Counted from the stretch's first letter, positions 52,357 through 61,911 are shown. The stretch is 64,000 bases of DNA from an uncultured Acetatifactor sp. (GCA_910585615.1 CAJUFO010000008.1:23967-87966), one strand, 5' to 3'. Notes: a model not told the origin generated them from the sequence alone. Numbers and translations: made by a program.

Positions 52357-53055
52357 TCATTCCCCGCGCATCTTAAAGCCGATCCCCCAGACTGCTTCGA
52401 TGTAGTCTTTCCCCGTCGCCTCCCGCAGTTTTTTCCGCAGGTTGCTGACATGCATCTTCAGGGAGCTGTCCGTGCAGTCCGGCGTATCCCGGCTGATGCG
52501 CTCCAGCAGCAGGGACTTGGTCACCACCTGGGAAGGGTTGCCCATGAGGAGCTTCAAAATGGCGTACTCCGTCCTGGTCAGCCTTACTTCCGCGCTGCCC
52601 AGGCTGACCATGTGGGTATCCGTATTCAGCGTGATACCGCCAAATTCCAGGACAGGGGCCAGGGCCGCCCCGGAGGGCCTGCGCAGTTGTACGGAGATCC
52701 TGGCCAGAAGCTCCTTCATGGCGAAGGGCTTCGTCACATAATCCGCCGCGCCCCCCAGCAGCAGCTCCGCTTTCTTGTCGATGTCCACCTTGGCGCTCAC
52801 CACGATCACGGGAATCCCCCTGGAATGCTCTGCTTCCATTATCCGCGGCAGCACCTCCTCGCCGTCCAGCCCCGGCAGCATCAGGTCCAGCAGAATGAGG
52901 TCTGGCCTGGCGCCGTCCAGCACCAGGAGGGCTTCCGTCCCGGAGTAGGCCCGGGAGACGCCGTAGCCCTCCCTGGCCAGCGCTTCCTCCAGCATGTTTC
53001 CGATGTGCATGTCGTCATCGATGATCAGAATATTTTTCGCCTGAGCATTTCCCAT
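52357..53055 (-). CDS. OmpR-family response regulator
   Basis: Start at 53055 (MGNAQAKNILIIDDDMHIG); its ribosome site is weak (GGAAC). The 232-aa regulator has the receiver with DDD at 14-16, phospho-Asp in LILLDLMLPGLDG and Lys in DYVTKPFAMKELL. The winged helix reads RLTRTEYAILKLLMGNPSQV and DSSLKMHVSNLRKKL. It follows the large FtsX-type permease by 53 bases and precedes the BcrA-like ATPase by 139. Partner kinase: 49550-50449. Confidence 0.9.
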   Translation of the reverse strand: MGNAQAKNILIIDDDMHIGNMLEEALAREGYGVSRAYSGTEALLVLDGARPDLILLDLMLPGLDGEEVLPRIMEAEHSRGIPVIVVSAKVDIDKKAELLLGGAADYVTKPFAMKELLARISVQLRRPSGAALAPVLEFGGITLNTDTHMVSLGSAEVRLTRTEYAILKLLMGNPSQVVTKSLLLERISRDTPDCTDSSLKMHVSNLRKKLREATGKDYIEAVWGIGFKMRGE

Positions 53056-53108
53056 TTTTGTTCCGTCCCGTCTCTTTTTTCTATGGATTCCCTGCCTCAG
53101 GATGTCCC

Positions 53109-55757
53109 TCACTCCTGCCGCAGCCGCTCCACCGCGGTCTCTTTGGCGGCAAAATGATAGACAGCCAGAGGAATCGCCGCCCCCAGGGCCAGGTAGGCCA
53201 GCGCCAGCCCCAGGACAGGCCAGAGGTTCAGCCGGAAGGTGAAGAACCACAGGGTCCGGCCCAGCGCAATGTCAAGCACCCCGCCTGCCGCCAGCCCCAG
53301 GACCAGAGAGAGGGTCCCGGCCAGCAGGGCGTGGAGCATCCCTTCCGCCCCCAGCATCCGCTTTAGCTGCCCCCCGGTCATGCCCACCGCCTGGAGGACA
53401 GCCAACTCCTTCCTCCTGGCCAGGATGGAGGTCAGCTCTCCGTTTAGGAAGTTCAGCGCTCCCACCATGGCCAGCAGCCCGGAGAGGACTCCGCCCATGA
53501 CCAGCACCGTGTTCCGGATTCCGGAGAAGGCCTGGTAATAGTCCTCCTTCCCCTCATAATCCAGATCCGGTGCGGTCCTCCCGGTATATTGGGCCAGGAA
53601 GTCCGCCAGCGCCTCCCCCTTCCCTTCCTTTCCGTCGCACAGATAGTTCAGGCAGAACGGGGCATTGCCGTCCCGTTTCAGGACATCCGCCGCCAGGACG
53701 AAGCCCGCGCCGCTGTAATACCGGCTGGTCATGGGCTCCGGCATGGTCACCAGGGCTGCCACGGTATAGGTCACGGTGCGGTATCGCTCCGCCGAGAGAT
53801 AGTAGTCATCCGGGTTCATGACCTCCACCTCCTCAGCCGTCAGCTCCCTGCCGTCCTCCCAGGCGCGCGTGCACCAGTCCTCCTCATAGCGGACGGTGAC
53901 GCTGTCCCCCAAAGCGGCGTAATGGCTGCCTGGAATCGGCTGTCCATAGTCGTCTGTCTGACAGACGGCCGCGACGGCATGCCCGGAGGGATCCGCCAGG
54001 GCCTCCAGGCTGCCCTCCAGGACGGTGAGCTGTTCCATGGGGAAAGCCTCCAGGCCGTAGAGCTGTGTGGGTTGGCTGTAGCCCCCGTCCGGCTGGCGCA
54101 GGCGTTCCATGCGCTTTCCCAGCGTCTCCTCCTCATAGATACCGCTCCAATGATAGCGGTAATATGATTCCGGCACAGCGGCGGAGACCCGCAGCTCCTG
54201 CCAGGTAATGCCTCCCTCCGCCACATAGCCGGTGGAAACGATCGCCTCCACGTCCCGCTGGGTCAGAGAGCCGTCCGCATAGCCCCGGCTTAAATAACCG
54301 GCATCCCCCACCACAAAGTCGCTGACTACAAAGCGCCGCAGGAATTTGTCCATGTCAAAGCCGCCGCCCAGGGCGAAGACCGTCTGGAACAGCACGGCCG
54401 CCAGGGCCAGGGAGAGCACGGTAAGCAGCGTCTTTTTCCGATTCCGGCCCAGATTTGCCGCCGCCATGCCAAAAGGCGTGCCGCCGCCTTTGACGTGTCT
54501 TTTCTTCTTCCGCAGGCCCCTGGCCCCGTCCGTATAACGGACAGCCTCCACCGGCGACACCTTGCCCGCCAGCCTCCCGGGCTTGCTGCAGGAGATGAAT
54601 ACGGTAAGAAGCGTAAATAAGGTCGCGAAAACGAATATCCGGCCGTCCGCGCTGATCTCGGAGATCCTGCCGTAGCCCAGATTTTGGAGCATGGGGGAAA
54701 TCCAGGCCCCCAGGAGCCACCCCAGCGCCAGCCCTGCCGGAATGCCTCCCAGCGAGAGGGTAAAGGCCTGGCCCCGGACGATGCCCCGGATCTGCCCCGG
54801 CGTGGTGCCGATGGTCTTTAAGAGGCCGTAGAACCGGATGTCATTGGAGACGGAAATCTGGAAAATGTTGTAGATCACCAGATATCCCCCCAGCAGCACC
54901 ACCAGCAGCAGAAAGCCCAGCGCCGCCAGCTCGGCGGCATCCCGACCCTCCATCGGCGAATTCAGGTAGCCCCAGTTCACGCCCAGATTCACGTATCCCT
55001 CCTCCCCCATGGACTCGCTCTGATAGCCGTGGTCGGCAAGAAGCTGCTGCAGCTCCTCCCGGATATGGGCGCCGGAGGAGAGGAACACGTTCAGCGACCA
55101 ACTGCCGGAGAAATCGCTGTTCCCCTGAAATCCATGGCCGGAAAGGACGCTTTCCGCATACTCCTCCGACACACGGACATTGGCCGCCGTGCCGGCTGTG
55201 TCAAAGGCCCACCAGCCTGTGAGGGTGAAGGTATCTGTGACATCCTGCTGCCTGGCGGTTCCATGGCCCAGGGAAATGGTCAGGGGAACCTCCGCTCCCA
55301 CCCTGGGCGCAATGCCCAGCAGCTCCAGCACCCGGCTGTCACAGGCGATTTCCTTTCCCGAGGCAGGCGGTCTGCCCTCGGCTACGGTGCAGAAGCTGTG
55401 TTCCGCATAATTTTCCTCCATATAGCTGACTTCCGTATACTGCTTGTCAAAGGGCGCCCCGGACAGCACGCCCACCCCTAACCGGGCGCCGCTTTCCCGA
55501 ATCCGCCCGTCCGTGCGCAGCTCTTCCGTCTGGTCCTCGGTGAGGCGCTTGAAGCCCCCGTGGAAATCCCCGCCCACCTGGCGGAACGTATCCTGCTGCA
55601 CCGTCTCCAGCACGGAACCGCCCATGGTCAGCATGGCGGTGAAGAGCATGGCTGTCATGGCGATGGCCGTCATGGCGATGATGTTGCGCCCGCCGGAGGC
55701 CTTCAGAATCTTCCGGGAAATCCTGCGCAGCGTCTTTCCATTCCTTACCCGTATCAT
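53109..55757 (-). CDS. Large FtsX-family ABC permease
   Basis: The 882-aa permease opens with GKTLRRISRKILKASGGRN and a helix, then an extracellular domain (about 55-250), three helices (about 255-400), a second N-terminal-like segment FGMAAANLGRNRKKTLLTVL, another extracellular domain, and three final helices. This is the eight-helix, two-FtsX-domain type of peptide or lipoprotein exporters. It overlaps its ATPase gene by four bases (ATGA). It is clearly related to the permease at 58343-60901. Confidence 0.88.
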   Translation of the reverse strand: MIRVRNGKTLRRISRKILKASGGRNIIAMTAIAMTAMLFTAMLTMGGSVLETVQQDTFRQVGGDFHGGFKRLTEDQTEELRTDGRIRESGARLGVGVLSGAPFDKQYTEVSYMEENYAEHSFCTVAEGRPPASGKEIACDSRVLELLGIAPRVGAEVPLTISLGHGTARQQDVTDTFTLTGWWAFDTAGTAANVRVSEEYAESVLSGHGFQGNSDFSGSWSLNVFLSSGAHIREELQQLLADHGYQSESMGEEGYVNLGVNWGYLNSPMEGRDAAELAALGFLLLVVLLGGYLVIYNIFQISVSNDIRFYGLLKTIGTTPGQIRGIVRGQAFTLSLGGIPAGLALGWLLGAWISPMLQNLGYGRISEISADGRIFVFATLFTLLTVFISCSKPGRLAGKVSPVEAVRYTDGARGLRKKKRHVKGGGTPFGMAAANLGRNRKKTLLTVLSLALAAVLFQTVFALGGGFDMDKFLRRFVVSDFVVGDAGYLSRGYADGSLTQRDVEAIVSTGYVAEGGITWQELRVSAAVPESYYRYHWSGIYEEETLGKRMERLRQPDGGYSQPTQLYGLEAFPMEQLTVLEGSLEALADPSGHAVAAVCQTDDYGQPIPGSHYAALGDSVTVRYEEDWCTRAWEDGRELTAEEVEVMNPDDYYLSAERYRTVTYTVAALVTMPEPMTSRYYSGAGFVLAADVLKRDGNAPFCLNYLCDGKEGKGEALADFLAQYTGRTAPDLDYEGKEDYYQAFSGIRNTVLVMGGVLSGLLAMVGALNFLNGELTSILARRKELAVLQAVGMTGGQLKRMLGAEGMLHALLAGTLSLVLGLAAGGVLDIALGRTLWFFTFRLNLWPVLGLALAYLALGAAIPLAVYHFAAKETAVERLRQE

Positions 55758-56491
55758 CCCGCCACCTCCGATCCCTGCTCCCTCCGGGCCCTTCCCCCTT
55801 CCGGCCCGTGCCCCTTCCCGGCAGGGCTTCCCTGGATCCGCCCGTCCTCGATGCGGATTACCCTGTCCGCCAGTTGGGCGATCTCCTCGTTGTGGGTGAT
55901 CATCACCATGGTCTGGGAATATTTCCGGCCGGTGACCTTCATCAGGCTCAGGACATCCTGGCTGGTCCGGGAGTCCAGGTTTCCCGTGGGCTCGTCCGCC
56001 AGCAGGATGGCAGGCTTTGTGGCCAGCGCCCGGGCGATGGCCACCCGCTGCTGCTGGCCGCCGGAGAGCTGGTTGGGGAGACTATCCAGCTTTTGCTCCA
56101 GGCCCAGCAGCTCTATGACCTGGCGGACGTAAGGCTCGTCCGGGCGCCCTCCGTCCAGTTGAATGGGCAGGACGATATTCTCCCACACCGACAGGACGGA
56201 TACCAGGTTGTAGGCCTGGAACACGAAGCCGATCTTCCGTCGGCGGAAGATGGTGAGGGCCTCGTCCTTCATGGAGAAGATGTCCCTGCCCTCCACCTCC
56301 ACCCTGCCCCCGGTGGGCCGGTCCAGTCCGCCGAGCATGTGCAGCAGCGTGGACTTGCCGGAGCCGGATGTGCCCACGATGGCGAGGAATTCCCCCGCCT
56401 GGACTTTCAGGTCCACCCCGTCCAGGGCCCGCACCTGGTTTTCTCCTGTGCCATAGTATTTCGTCAGTTCTCTGGTTTCCAATATGGTCAT
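55754..56491 (-). CDS. ABC transporter ATP-binding protein (MacB/LolD type)
   Basis: Start at 56491 (MTILETRELTKYYGTGE); GGAGG lies 9 bases upstream, while an earlier GTG touches it. The 245-aa ATPase has Walker A GTSGSGKSTLLHML, LSGGQQQRVAIARAL and ILLADEPTGNLDS. The C-terminal tail is Gly/Glu/Arg-rich (GKGHGPEGGRARREQG). Partner of the 882-aa permease and part of a regulator-kinase-ATPase-permease unit. Confidence 0.9.
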   Translation of the reverse strand: MTILETRELTKYYGTGENQVRALDGVDLKVQAGEFLAIVGTSGSGKSTLLHMLGGLDRPTGGRVEVEGRDIFSMKDEALTIFRRRKIGFVFQAYNLVSVLSVWENIVLPIQLDGGRPDEPYVRQVIELLGLEQKLDSLPNQLSGGQQQRVAIARALATKPAILLADEPTGNLDSRTSQDVLSLMKVTGRKYSQTMVMITHNEEIAQLADRVIRIEDGRIQGSPAGKGHGPEGGRARREQGSEVAG

Positions 56492-56582
56492 TTTACGCAC
56501 CCTCCGAAAAAAGTATGTCCTTCTACGATTCCACTATAACAGAGGAATCTTTCCAGGGCCTTTCTGAAATCTGACAGAATAG

Positions 56583-57509
56583 TCATATTTCGGAGAGCGC
56601 TGTCAAAGCCCTGGGGAGGAATGCCGAGAACGTGTTCCCTTTTCCCGGAACGCTGCCCACCTTCACATAGCCTCCCTGCCCGGCCAGTATCTGCCGGGTG
56701 AGGTACAGGCCGATGCCGACTCCCTCCTGTTTCCAGGCGGCCGGAGCCCGGTAGAAACGTCCGAAGATCTTCGCGTGCTCCTCCTCCGGGATGGCAGGGC
56801 CCGTGTCGGCGATATCGATTCTGGAAAACAGTTCATAGCTTTGGCTGCGGACGGTGATGCAGCCCCCTTCCGGCGTGTATTTGACCGCATTGTCCAGCAG
56901 GTTGCACACAGCCTCCTCCGTCCACTTTTCATCGAACACCGCCGGGGCGGGAGCCAGCTCCAGGAGGATTGTGATCCCCTTCTCTGCCGCCAGGCTCCTG
57001 TACTGCCCCGCCGCCCTGGCCCCTATGGCGGACAGATCTCCCCGGGTGGGATGGGGCACCAGCAGCCCCGATTCCAGACGGGAGGATTGAATCAGCGCCT
57101 CGATCAGGCCCTGCAGCTTTTCCGTCTGCCGGATCAGCTCTGCCGTCAGGCTTCCGGCCCCTTCCGGCAGTTCCTGTTCCTCCAGAAGTTGGGCATAGAG
57201 CCGGATATTGGTCATGGGCGTCCGCGTCTGGTGGGATATGTCCGACAGGAGGCGGCCCAGCTTGTCCCGCTGCTCCTCCAGGCTCCGCAGAGAGGACTGG
57301 CTGGAAGACAGGTACCGGGCCAGCAGGGATTCCGTGGCAGAATGGATGTCCTCGTCAAAGCGCTCTTCCTGAAAGGAGCCTTCCATGGCGGCTTGAACCA
57401 TCTTCTCCAAACGCAGGTTGGAGCGCCGGATCATGTGCCTGGCGCTGGCCACCGCTCCGATCCCTGTCACACAGCATACAGCGGCCAGCAGGATTAGCCA
57501 TGCATTCAT
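56583..57509 (-). CDS. Sensor histidine kinase
   Basis: Start at 57509 (MNAWLILLAAVCCVTGIGAV), overlapping the regulator by ATGA with GGGAGGG upstream. The 308-aa kinase has a single N-terminal helix and a 60-residue linker. The H-box is LLSDISHQTRTPMTNIRLY (His near 109), and the G-boxes lie in DIADTGPAIPEEEHAKIF and VGIGLYLTRQIL. With one helix and no ectodomain it may sense through the neighbouring transporter, as Bce-type kinases do (inference). Confidence 0.9.
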   Translation of the reverse strand: MNAWLILLAAVCCVTGIGAVASARHMIRRSNLRLEKMVQAAMEGSFQEERFDEDIHSATESLLARYLSSSQSSLRSLEEQRDKLGRLLSDISHQTRTPMTNIRLYAQLLEEQELPEGAGSLTAELIRQTEKLQGLIEALIQSSRLESGLLVPHPTRGDLSAIGARAAGQYRSLAAEKGITILLELAPAPAVFDEKWTEEAVCNLLDNAVKYTPEGGCITVRSQSYELFSRIDIADTGPAIPEEEHAKIFGRFYRAPAAWKQEGVGIGLYLTRQILAGQGGYVKVGSVPGKGNTFSAFLPRALTALSEI

Positions 57510-58204
57510 TTCGAACCCTCCCAAAGGAGCGCTCCCCAGACATACCCGATTCCGTAGACAGTCCGCAGCCACTGGGGCTGGGAGGGATTTTCCTCCAGCT
57601 TATCGCGCAGCCGTTTCACAGTCACCGACAGGGCGTTTTCCTCCACGAATTCCGCCCCTTCCGTCCAGACCCGGTCCAGCAGCGCCTCCCGCGGAACCAC
57701 ATGCCCCTGGTTCTCCACCAGCGCCCGGAGGAGCCGCTGCTCCGTTTTGCTCAGGTCAACGGGCCGTCCCTCCCTCCTGTAGTCCATCCGGGCAAAGTCG
57801 AACCGGAAAGGCCCCGCCTCCCAGACCTCCCTTCTGTCCGAATCCCTCCGCCGAAGCTGCGCGTTCACCCTGGCCCGCAGCACGGCCAAAGAGAAGGGCT
57901 TCGTGATATAGTCGTCCGCCCCTGCCTCCAGGCCGGTGACCTGGTCGATCTCCATATCGTTTGCGGTGAGGAGGATCACCGGGAGATCCGGGCGCAGGCC
58001 TTTGCTCTCCTGAAGCAGCTCCAGCCCGCTGCCGTCCGGAAGGTTCACGTCCAGAACCGCCAGCCGGAAATCCCCGGCGGCAAGGATCTCCCGCCCCTCC
58101 TTCAGGGTCCCGGCGCTGACAACCTTGCGCCGGGGGTCTGCCAGGGCCAGGGCAATGCCGCGGCACATGGCTTCATCGTCCTCCAGTAAAAAAATCGTAT
58201 CCAT
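57506..58204 (-). CDS. OmpR-family response regulator
   Basis: Start at 58204 (MDTIFLLEDDEAMCRG), with AAAGGTGAG upstream. The 232-aa regulator has phospho-Asp in FRLAVLDVNLPDGSG, DDYITKPFSLAVLRARV and a winged helix with DLSKTEQRLLRALVENQG and ENALSVTVKRLRDKL. It starts the second module of the 12-kb block from its own promoter. It is the best candidate to bind the TGTACCTT repeats upstream of the 61586 ATPase, or its own promoter. Confidence 0.92.
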   Translation of the reverse strand: MDTIFLLEDDEAMCRGIALALADPRRKVVSAGTLKEGREILAAGDFRLAVLDVNLPDGSGLELLQESKGLRPDLPVILLTANDMEIDQVTGLEAGADDYITKPFSLAVLRARVNAQLRRRDSDRREVWEAGPFRFDFARMDYRREGRPVDLSKTEQRLLRALVENQGHVVPREALLDRVWTEGAEFVEENALSVTVKRLRDKLEENPSQPQWLRTVYGIGYVWGALLWEGSK

Positions 58205-58286
58205 ACGCTCACCTTTCTCCATCATCGAACATCCGTTCTTGCTTGGCGCCATATTCCACCTGCGGAGCAGCCTCCGCGACAGTGCT

Positions 58287-58315
58287 ATTTTACCATATTC
58301 CCCGGGGGCATGCAA
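58287..58315 (-). promoter_or_regulatory. Promoter of the regulator-kinase-ABC operon
   Basis: Minus-strand TTGCAT (58310-58315), 17 bases, TAAAAT (58287-58292), about 80 bases before the regulator ATG. It lies in the 138-base gap after the upstream permease gene. Confidence 0.7.
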
Positions 58316-58342
58316 AGAAATCTGTCCGCTAAAAATCCAAAA

Positions 58343-60901
58343 TTATTCTGTTCTCAACCGCTCAACAATGCTCTGCTTTTCCAAGTTCTTGAAGCAGAGG
58401 AACGGGATGAGCACCGCAAAAGCCAGGAGGACAGGGGTGCAGATCATCAGCGGCATCAGGGTAAAATGGAAGGTGCTGAACTCATTGGCTGTCATGGCGC
58501 GGACACCGATCCCAACGGCCAGGGCGCTGACAAGATAAGAAACGATCAGCGTGATCGCCGCGTAATCCAGCCCCTCGCAAATCAGCATCTTCCGCAGCTG
58601 GCGCTTGGTCATGCCCACGGACTGAATCATGGCGAACTCTTTTTTGCGGGAAACAATGGCCGTGACCATGGAATTGATAAAGTTGAGCACGCCCACCAGG
58701 GCAATGATCACGCTGATGGTATTTCCCATGACTGCCGATGCCCGCGTTTCCGCCTCATACTGCTGTGTCATGGTTTTGCGGGATGTCACGGGCAGGCTGG
58801 TGTCAATGGTCTTGGTATATGCATCCAGCATCTCCTGTGCCGCGGGGATATGTTCGTCCTCCACATGGAAGAACAGTCTCCGCAGGGTATTCTCCGGCCA
58901 CTGCTGCCGGAATGCCGAAGCTGGGATAATAAAGCTCATGGAGTGCCGATTCTGTACGCCGCCTTCGTAAGCGCCTTCCTCCACAGCCTGCAGCGGATAT
59001 ACAATGGCCATCACCGTGTAGGTACGATTTTCAAGCGCAATGCTGCTTCCCACGGCAGGGACGGGCAATACGGCCTTTCTCTCCGGGTCTGTGGAATCTA
59101 TGGCAGGCCCAATGGCCAACACATAGTCGCCGCCGGCAAATTCTTCCGCATCATAGCTTCCGGAGAGCAGGTACCTGTCCTGGGTAATCGCATCCAGAGG
59201 GATGCCGTCCATTCCGTACAGTACGCCGACCGCTTCACGGGTCTCCATGGCGTTTTTTATCTGAGCAGGGCCGGAGGGGTCGTAAGTCGCCCAATCGTCC
59301 AGCATTTCCTGTGTATAGAAGGCGGCGATATTCTGCACGGTCTCATCGTCCAGCGTCAGTTCAAACTGATGAGAATATTGATGGCCAATGGCTTCCAGGC
59401 CGGCCAATCCTTCCACGGACGCCACCAGCTCGGCATTCAGGGTGGAGCCATGAGGGTCATATCCGCCAATATAGTCTGCGCTGCTGCTGTCGTCCAGCCG
59501 GAAGTCACTGATCGTCAGCTCAGACAGGTATTTCTCCATATCGAAAGCAGCATTCTTCGCGTAGAAACAGCTGAGCAGAACCAGCCCCAGGGTCAGAGAG
59601 CAGATTACGGTGACTGTCCGTTTTTTGTTGCGCCCCAGATTCGCCCAGGCCATTCCGGTAACGGAAGCGCCGTTCCGGGTGCGTTTGCTTTTCTTCCTGC
59701 CTGCGGTGGCGGCGTCGCTCATCCGCAGCGCTTCGATGGGAGAAACCTTACCGGCCAGCCTTGCCGGACGCAGGCAGGAGATCGTAACCGTCAGCCATGC
59801 AAAAAGGGCGGAGCCAAGGAAGATCACAGGGTGGGAGGAAACCACAGCCTTGCCCTCCAGCCGTCCCATCAGCACAGGAACCAGCACCATGCCCAGCAGC
59901 CAGCCCAGGAGAAGACCCAGGGGGATACCGATCGCGCACAGCCGGTTTGCCTGGCCGTAAATGAGCTTTTTGATCTGCTTTGTGGTGGTGCCCAGTGTCT
60001 TCAGCTTGCCATAGAACTGGATGTCGGCAGTGACGCTGATCTGAAAGATATTGTAAATGATCAGATAGCCGGCCAGGAACACCAGCGCCATGCCCAAGTA
60101 CATGGGAAGGCTTTCCTGGGCTGCGGTAGCATTCATCTCCGGTGAATAGGCCAGATTCACGCCGTATTCCAAGTCTGTCAGTCCGGTGTCTGCCAAAATA
60201 TTCTCCATGGTGGCCTCAATATCGCGGTCGCTGTGCAGGATTATTTGTGCGGTATGGAGTCCTAAAATGTCTGTTTTTTCGTCAGGCACATGATTGCCGA
60301 TCATCTCATCCGCAAATTCCCGGCTTACCCAGGCCATGCTGGCATAGACAGATTCGTTGCCCTCCCAGAAACCACAGAGGGTAAAGGTGGAGACAGTCAC
60401 CTCATCCTTTGCAAGATCCTTGCGCCATTCCAGCGTTACAGGCTCCCCCAGCTGGTGGGGAATGCCCAGGCGATCCAGGGTCAGCGTGTCCAGAGCGATC
60501 TCGTCTGCTGCCGTCGGCATTGTTCCGGCGGCAGGCATGGCAAAGGAATGCCTGGCATTGATGTCGCTGCTCCAGCGGATCTCAACCTGTTTGCCGCCCA
60601 GCTTTTTGTTTTGTGCGAGGCCAAGAACAAGGCTTTCTCCGGCTTCCGCCACGTCAGGGTGGTCGGCGATCAGGGAAAACTGCTCCAGGGTGATGTTCTT
60701 GAAGGATGCCTGGCCGTCATAACCGGTCTGCCGGAAGGTCATTTCCACCATGTTTCTGCTCATGCTCTGTGCCAGGGTAAAGAGGGTGGTGAACATGATT
60801 GCAGTCATTAAGATGGCCATCACCGCCACCAGGTTCCGGCCTTTATTTTTCTTAAAATTACGCTGGTTCAGCGTTTGAATTGGTTTGAATCCTGTTTTCA
60901 T
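58343..60901 (-). CDS. Large FtsX-family ABC permease
   Basis: Start at 60901 (MKTGFKPIQTLNQRNFKKN), with GGGAGGG about 8 bases before it. The 852-aa permease has the same plan as the 53109-55757 protein: N-terminal helix (VAVMAILMTAIMFTTLFTLA), extracellular domain, three helices, TGMAWANLGRNKKRTVTVIC, second extracellular domain and three final helices. The ectodomains have diverged, suggesting a different peptide substrate. Confidence 0.88.
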   Translation of the reverse strand: MKTGFKPIQTLNQRNFKKNKGRNLVAVMAILMTAIMFTTLFTLAQSMSRNMVEMTFRQTGYDGQASFKNITLEQFSLIADHPDVAEAGESLVLGLAQNKKLGGKQVEIRWSSDINARHSFAMPAAGTMPTAADEIALDTLTLDRLGIPHQLGEPVTLEWRKDLAKDEVTVSTFTLCGFWEGNESVYASMAWVSREFADEMIGNHVPDEKTDILGLHTAQIILHSDRDIEATMENILADTGLTDLEYGVNLAYSPEMNATAAQESLPMYLGMALVFLAGYLIIYNIFQISVTADIQFYGKLKTLGTTTKQIKKLIYGQANRLCAIGIPLGLLLGWLLGMVLVPVLMGRLEGKAVVSSHPVIFLGSALFAWLTVTISCLRPARLAGKVSPIEALRMSDAATAGRKKSKRTRNGASVTGMAWANLGRNKKRTVTVICSLTLGLVLLSCFYAKNAAFDMEKYLSELTISDFRLDDSSSADYIGGYDPHGSTLNAELVASVEGLAGLEAIGHQYSHQFELTLDDETVQNIAAFYTQEMLDDWATYDPSGPAQIKNAMETREAVGVLYGMDGIPLDAITQDRYLLSGSYDAEEFAGGDYVLAIGPAIDSTDPERKAVLPVPAVGSSIALENRTYTVMAIVYPLQAVEEGAYEGGVQNRHSMSFIIPASAFRQQWPENTLRRLFFHVEDEHIPAAQEMLDAYTKTIDTSLPVTSRKTMTQQYEAETRASAVMGNTISVIIALVGVLNFINSMVTAIVSRKKEFAMIQSVGMTKRQLRKMLICEGLDYAAITLIVSYLVSALAVGIGVRAMTANEFSTFHFTLMPLMICTPVLLAFAVLIPFLCFKNLEKQSIVERLRTE

Positions 60902-60914
60902 CCTGCCGCCCTCC

Positions 60915-61586
60915 CTATTGAGACACCATGCGGCCGTCCTCAATTCGGACGATTCTGTCTGCCATCTGTGCGATTTCGGGGTTGTGGGTGATCATCACGA
61001 TTGTCTGGTTGAATTCTTTGCCGGTCATTTTCAGCAGACCGATCACATCGTCACTGGTTTTGGAGTCCAGGTTGCCCGTGGGTTCGTCCGCCAGGATAAT
61101 GGCTGGCTTAGAGGCCAGCGCCCGGGCAATGGCCACTCTCTGCTGCTGTCCGCCGGAGAGATTGTTGGGCAGGCTGTCCAGCTTCTTCTCCAGGCCAAGC
61201 AGGCGGACAATCTCCATGATGAACGTTTCGTCCGGCCTGCGGCCATCCAGGGAGATGGGGAATACAATATTTTCCCAGACGCTGAGCACTGGCACCAGAT
61301 TGTAATTCTGAAAAATGAAGCCGATATGGTTGCGCCGGAAAATGGTTGCCTGTTCGCTGTTCAGCTTTGCCAGTTCCGTATTTCCGATTTGGATACTGCC
61401 CTGGCTGGGGGTGTCCAGTCCGCCCAGCATATTCAGCAGCGTAGATTTGCCGGAGCCGGAGGTGCCGATGATGGCGGTGAACTTGCCGCGCTCGATCTCC
61501 AGATCTACACCGTCCAAAGCCTTGACCAAGGCTTCGCCCTTGCCGTAATATTTTTTAAGACCGGTAGCCTTTAAAATTGCTTCCAT
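60915..61586 (-). CDS. ABC transporter ATP-binding protein (MacB/LolD type)
   Basis: The 223-aa ATPase begins MEAILKATGLKKYYGKGEAL with AAGGAGG before the ATG. Walker A GTSGSGKSTLLNML, LSGGQQQRVAIARAL and IILADEPTGNLDS are intact. It is closely similar to the 55754-56491 ATPase but lacks that protein's C-terminal tail. First gene of the 12-kb block; its upstream region has the TGTACCTT repeats. Its permease follows 13 bases later. Confidence 0.92.
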   Translation of the reverse strand: MEAILKATGLKKYYGKGEALVKALDGVDLEIERGKFTAIIGTSGSGKSTLLNMLGGLDTPSQGSIQIGNTELAKLNSEQATIFRRNHIGFIFQNYNLVPVLSVWENIVFPISLDGRRPDETFIMEIVRLLGLEKKLDSLPNNLSGGQQQRVAIARALASKPAIILADEPTGNLDSKTSDDVIGLLKMTGKEFNQTIVMITHNPEIAQMADRIVRIEDGRMVSQ

Positions 61587-61629
61587 AGATATTTCCTCCT
61601 TGTGACCGGGAATCGGTTTCCCTTTTCTG

Positions 61630-61690
61630 ATTCTATTCTATCAGTTCCATGTCACAGGGAAGGTACAACAAAGGTACAGTTTTGTACCTT
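61630..61690 (-). promoter_or_regulatory. Response-regulator operator and promoter of the 61586 operon
   Basis: On the minus strand TGTACCTT occurs twice, exactly 11 bases apart (61671-61678 and 61660-61667), and its inverse lies at 61683-61690. The second copy falls where the -35 would be, 19 bases before TAGAAT (61635-61640, repeated at 61630-61635). Direct repeats of one helical turn over a poor -35 are the usual target of OmpR-type activators. Confidence 0.75.
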
Positions 61691-61719
61691 TTAATCGAGT
61701 AGGGGAATGCTCTTCTCCC

Positions 61720-61911
61720 CTACCCGCTGCGCGGGGCGCGTGCAGCTTTCGCTGTTGATTTCCTTACCAAGAGTCTTGCGGAAGTCCGCTTTGCCTCCCT
61801 TGTGGCGTGGGCATACACATTCATGGTGGTACTCACGTCAGAGTGTCCCAAAAGGTCCTGCACATCTTTTGGCGCTGCGCCGTTTGACAGCAGTGTAAGG
61901 AACAAGTGGCT
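61720..61911 (-). pseudogene. C-terminal stub of a tyrosine recombinase (integrase)
   Basis: The minus strand reads SHLFLTLLSNGAAPKDVQDL, LGHSDVSTTMNVYAHATREA and KRTSARLL. It contains the LGH...Tyr catalytic end of a tyrosine integrase, with Tyr in NVYAH. The N-terminal DNA-binding part and the first catalytic Arg are gone: upstream of 61911 the frame has unrelated residues. It marks the start of AT-rich, probably transferred DNA. Confidence 0.8.
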
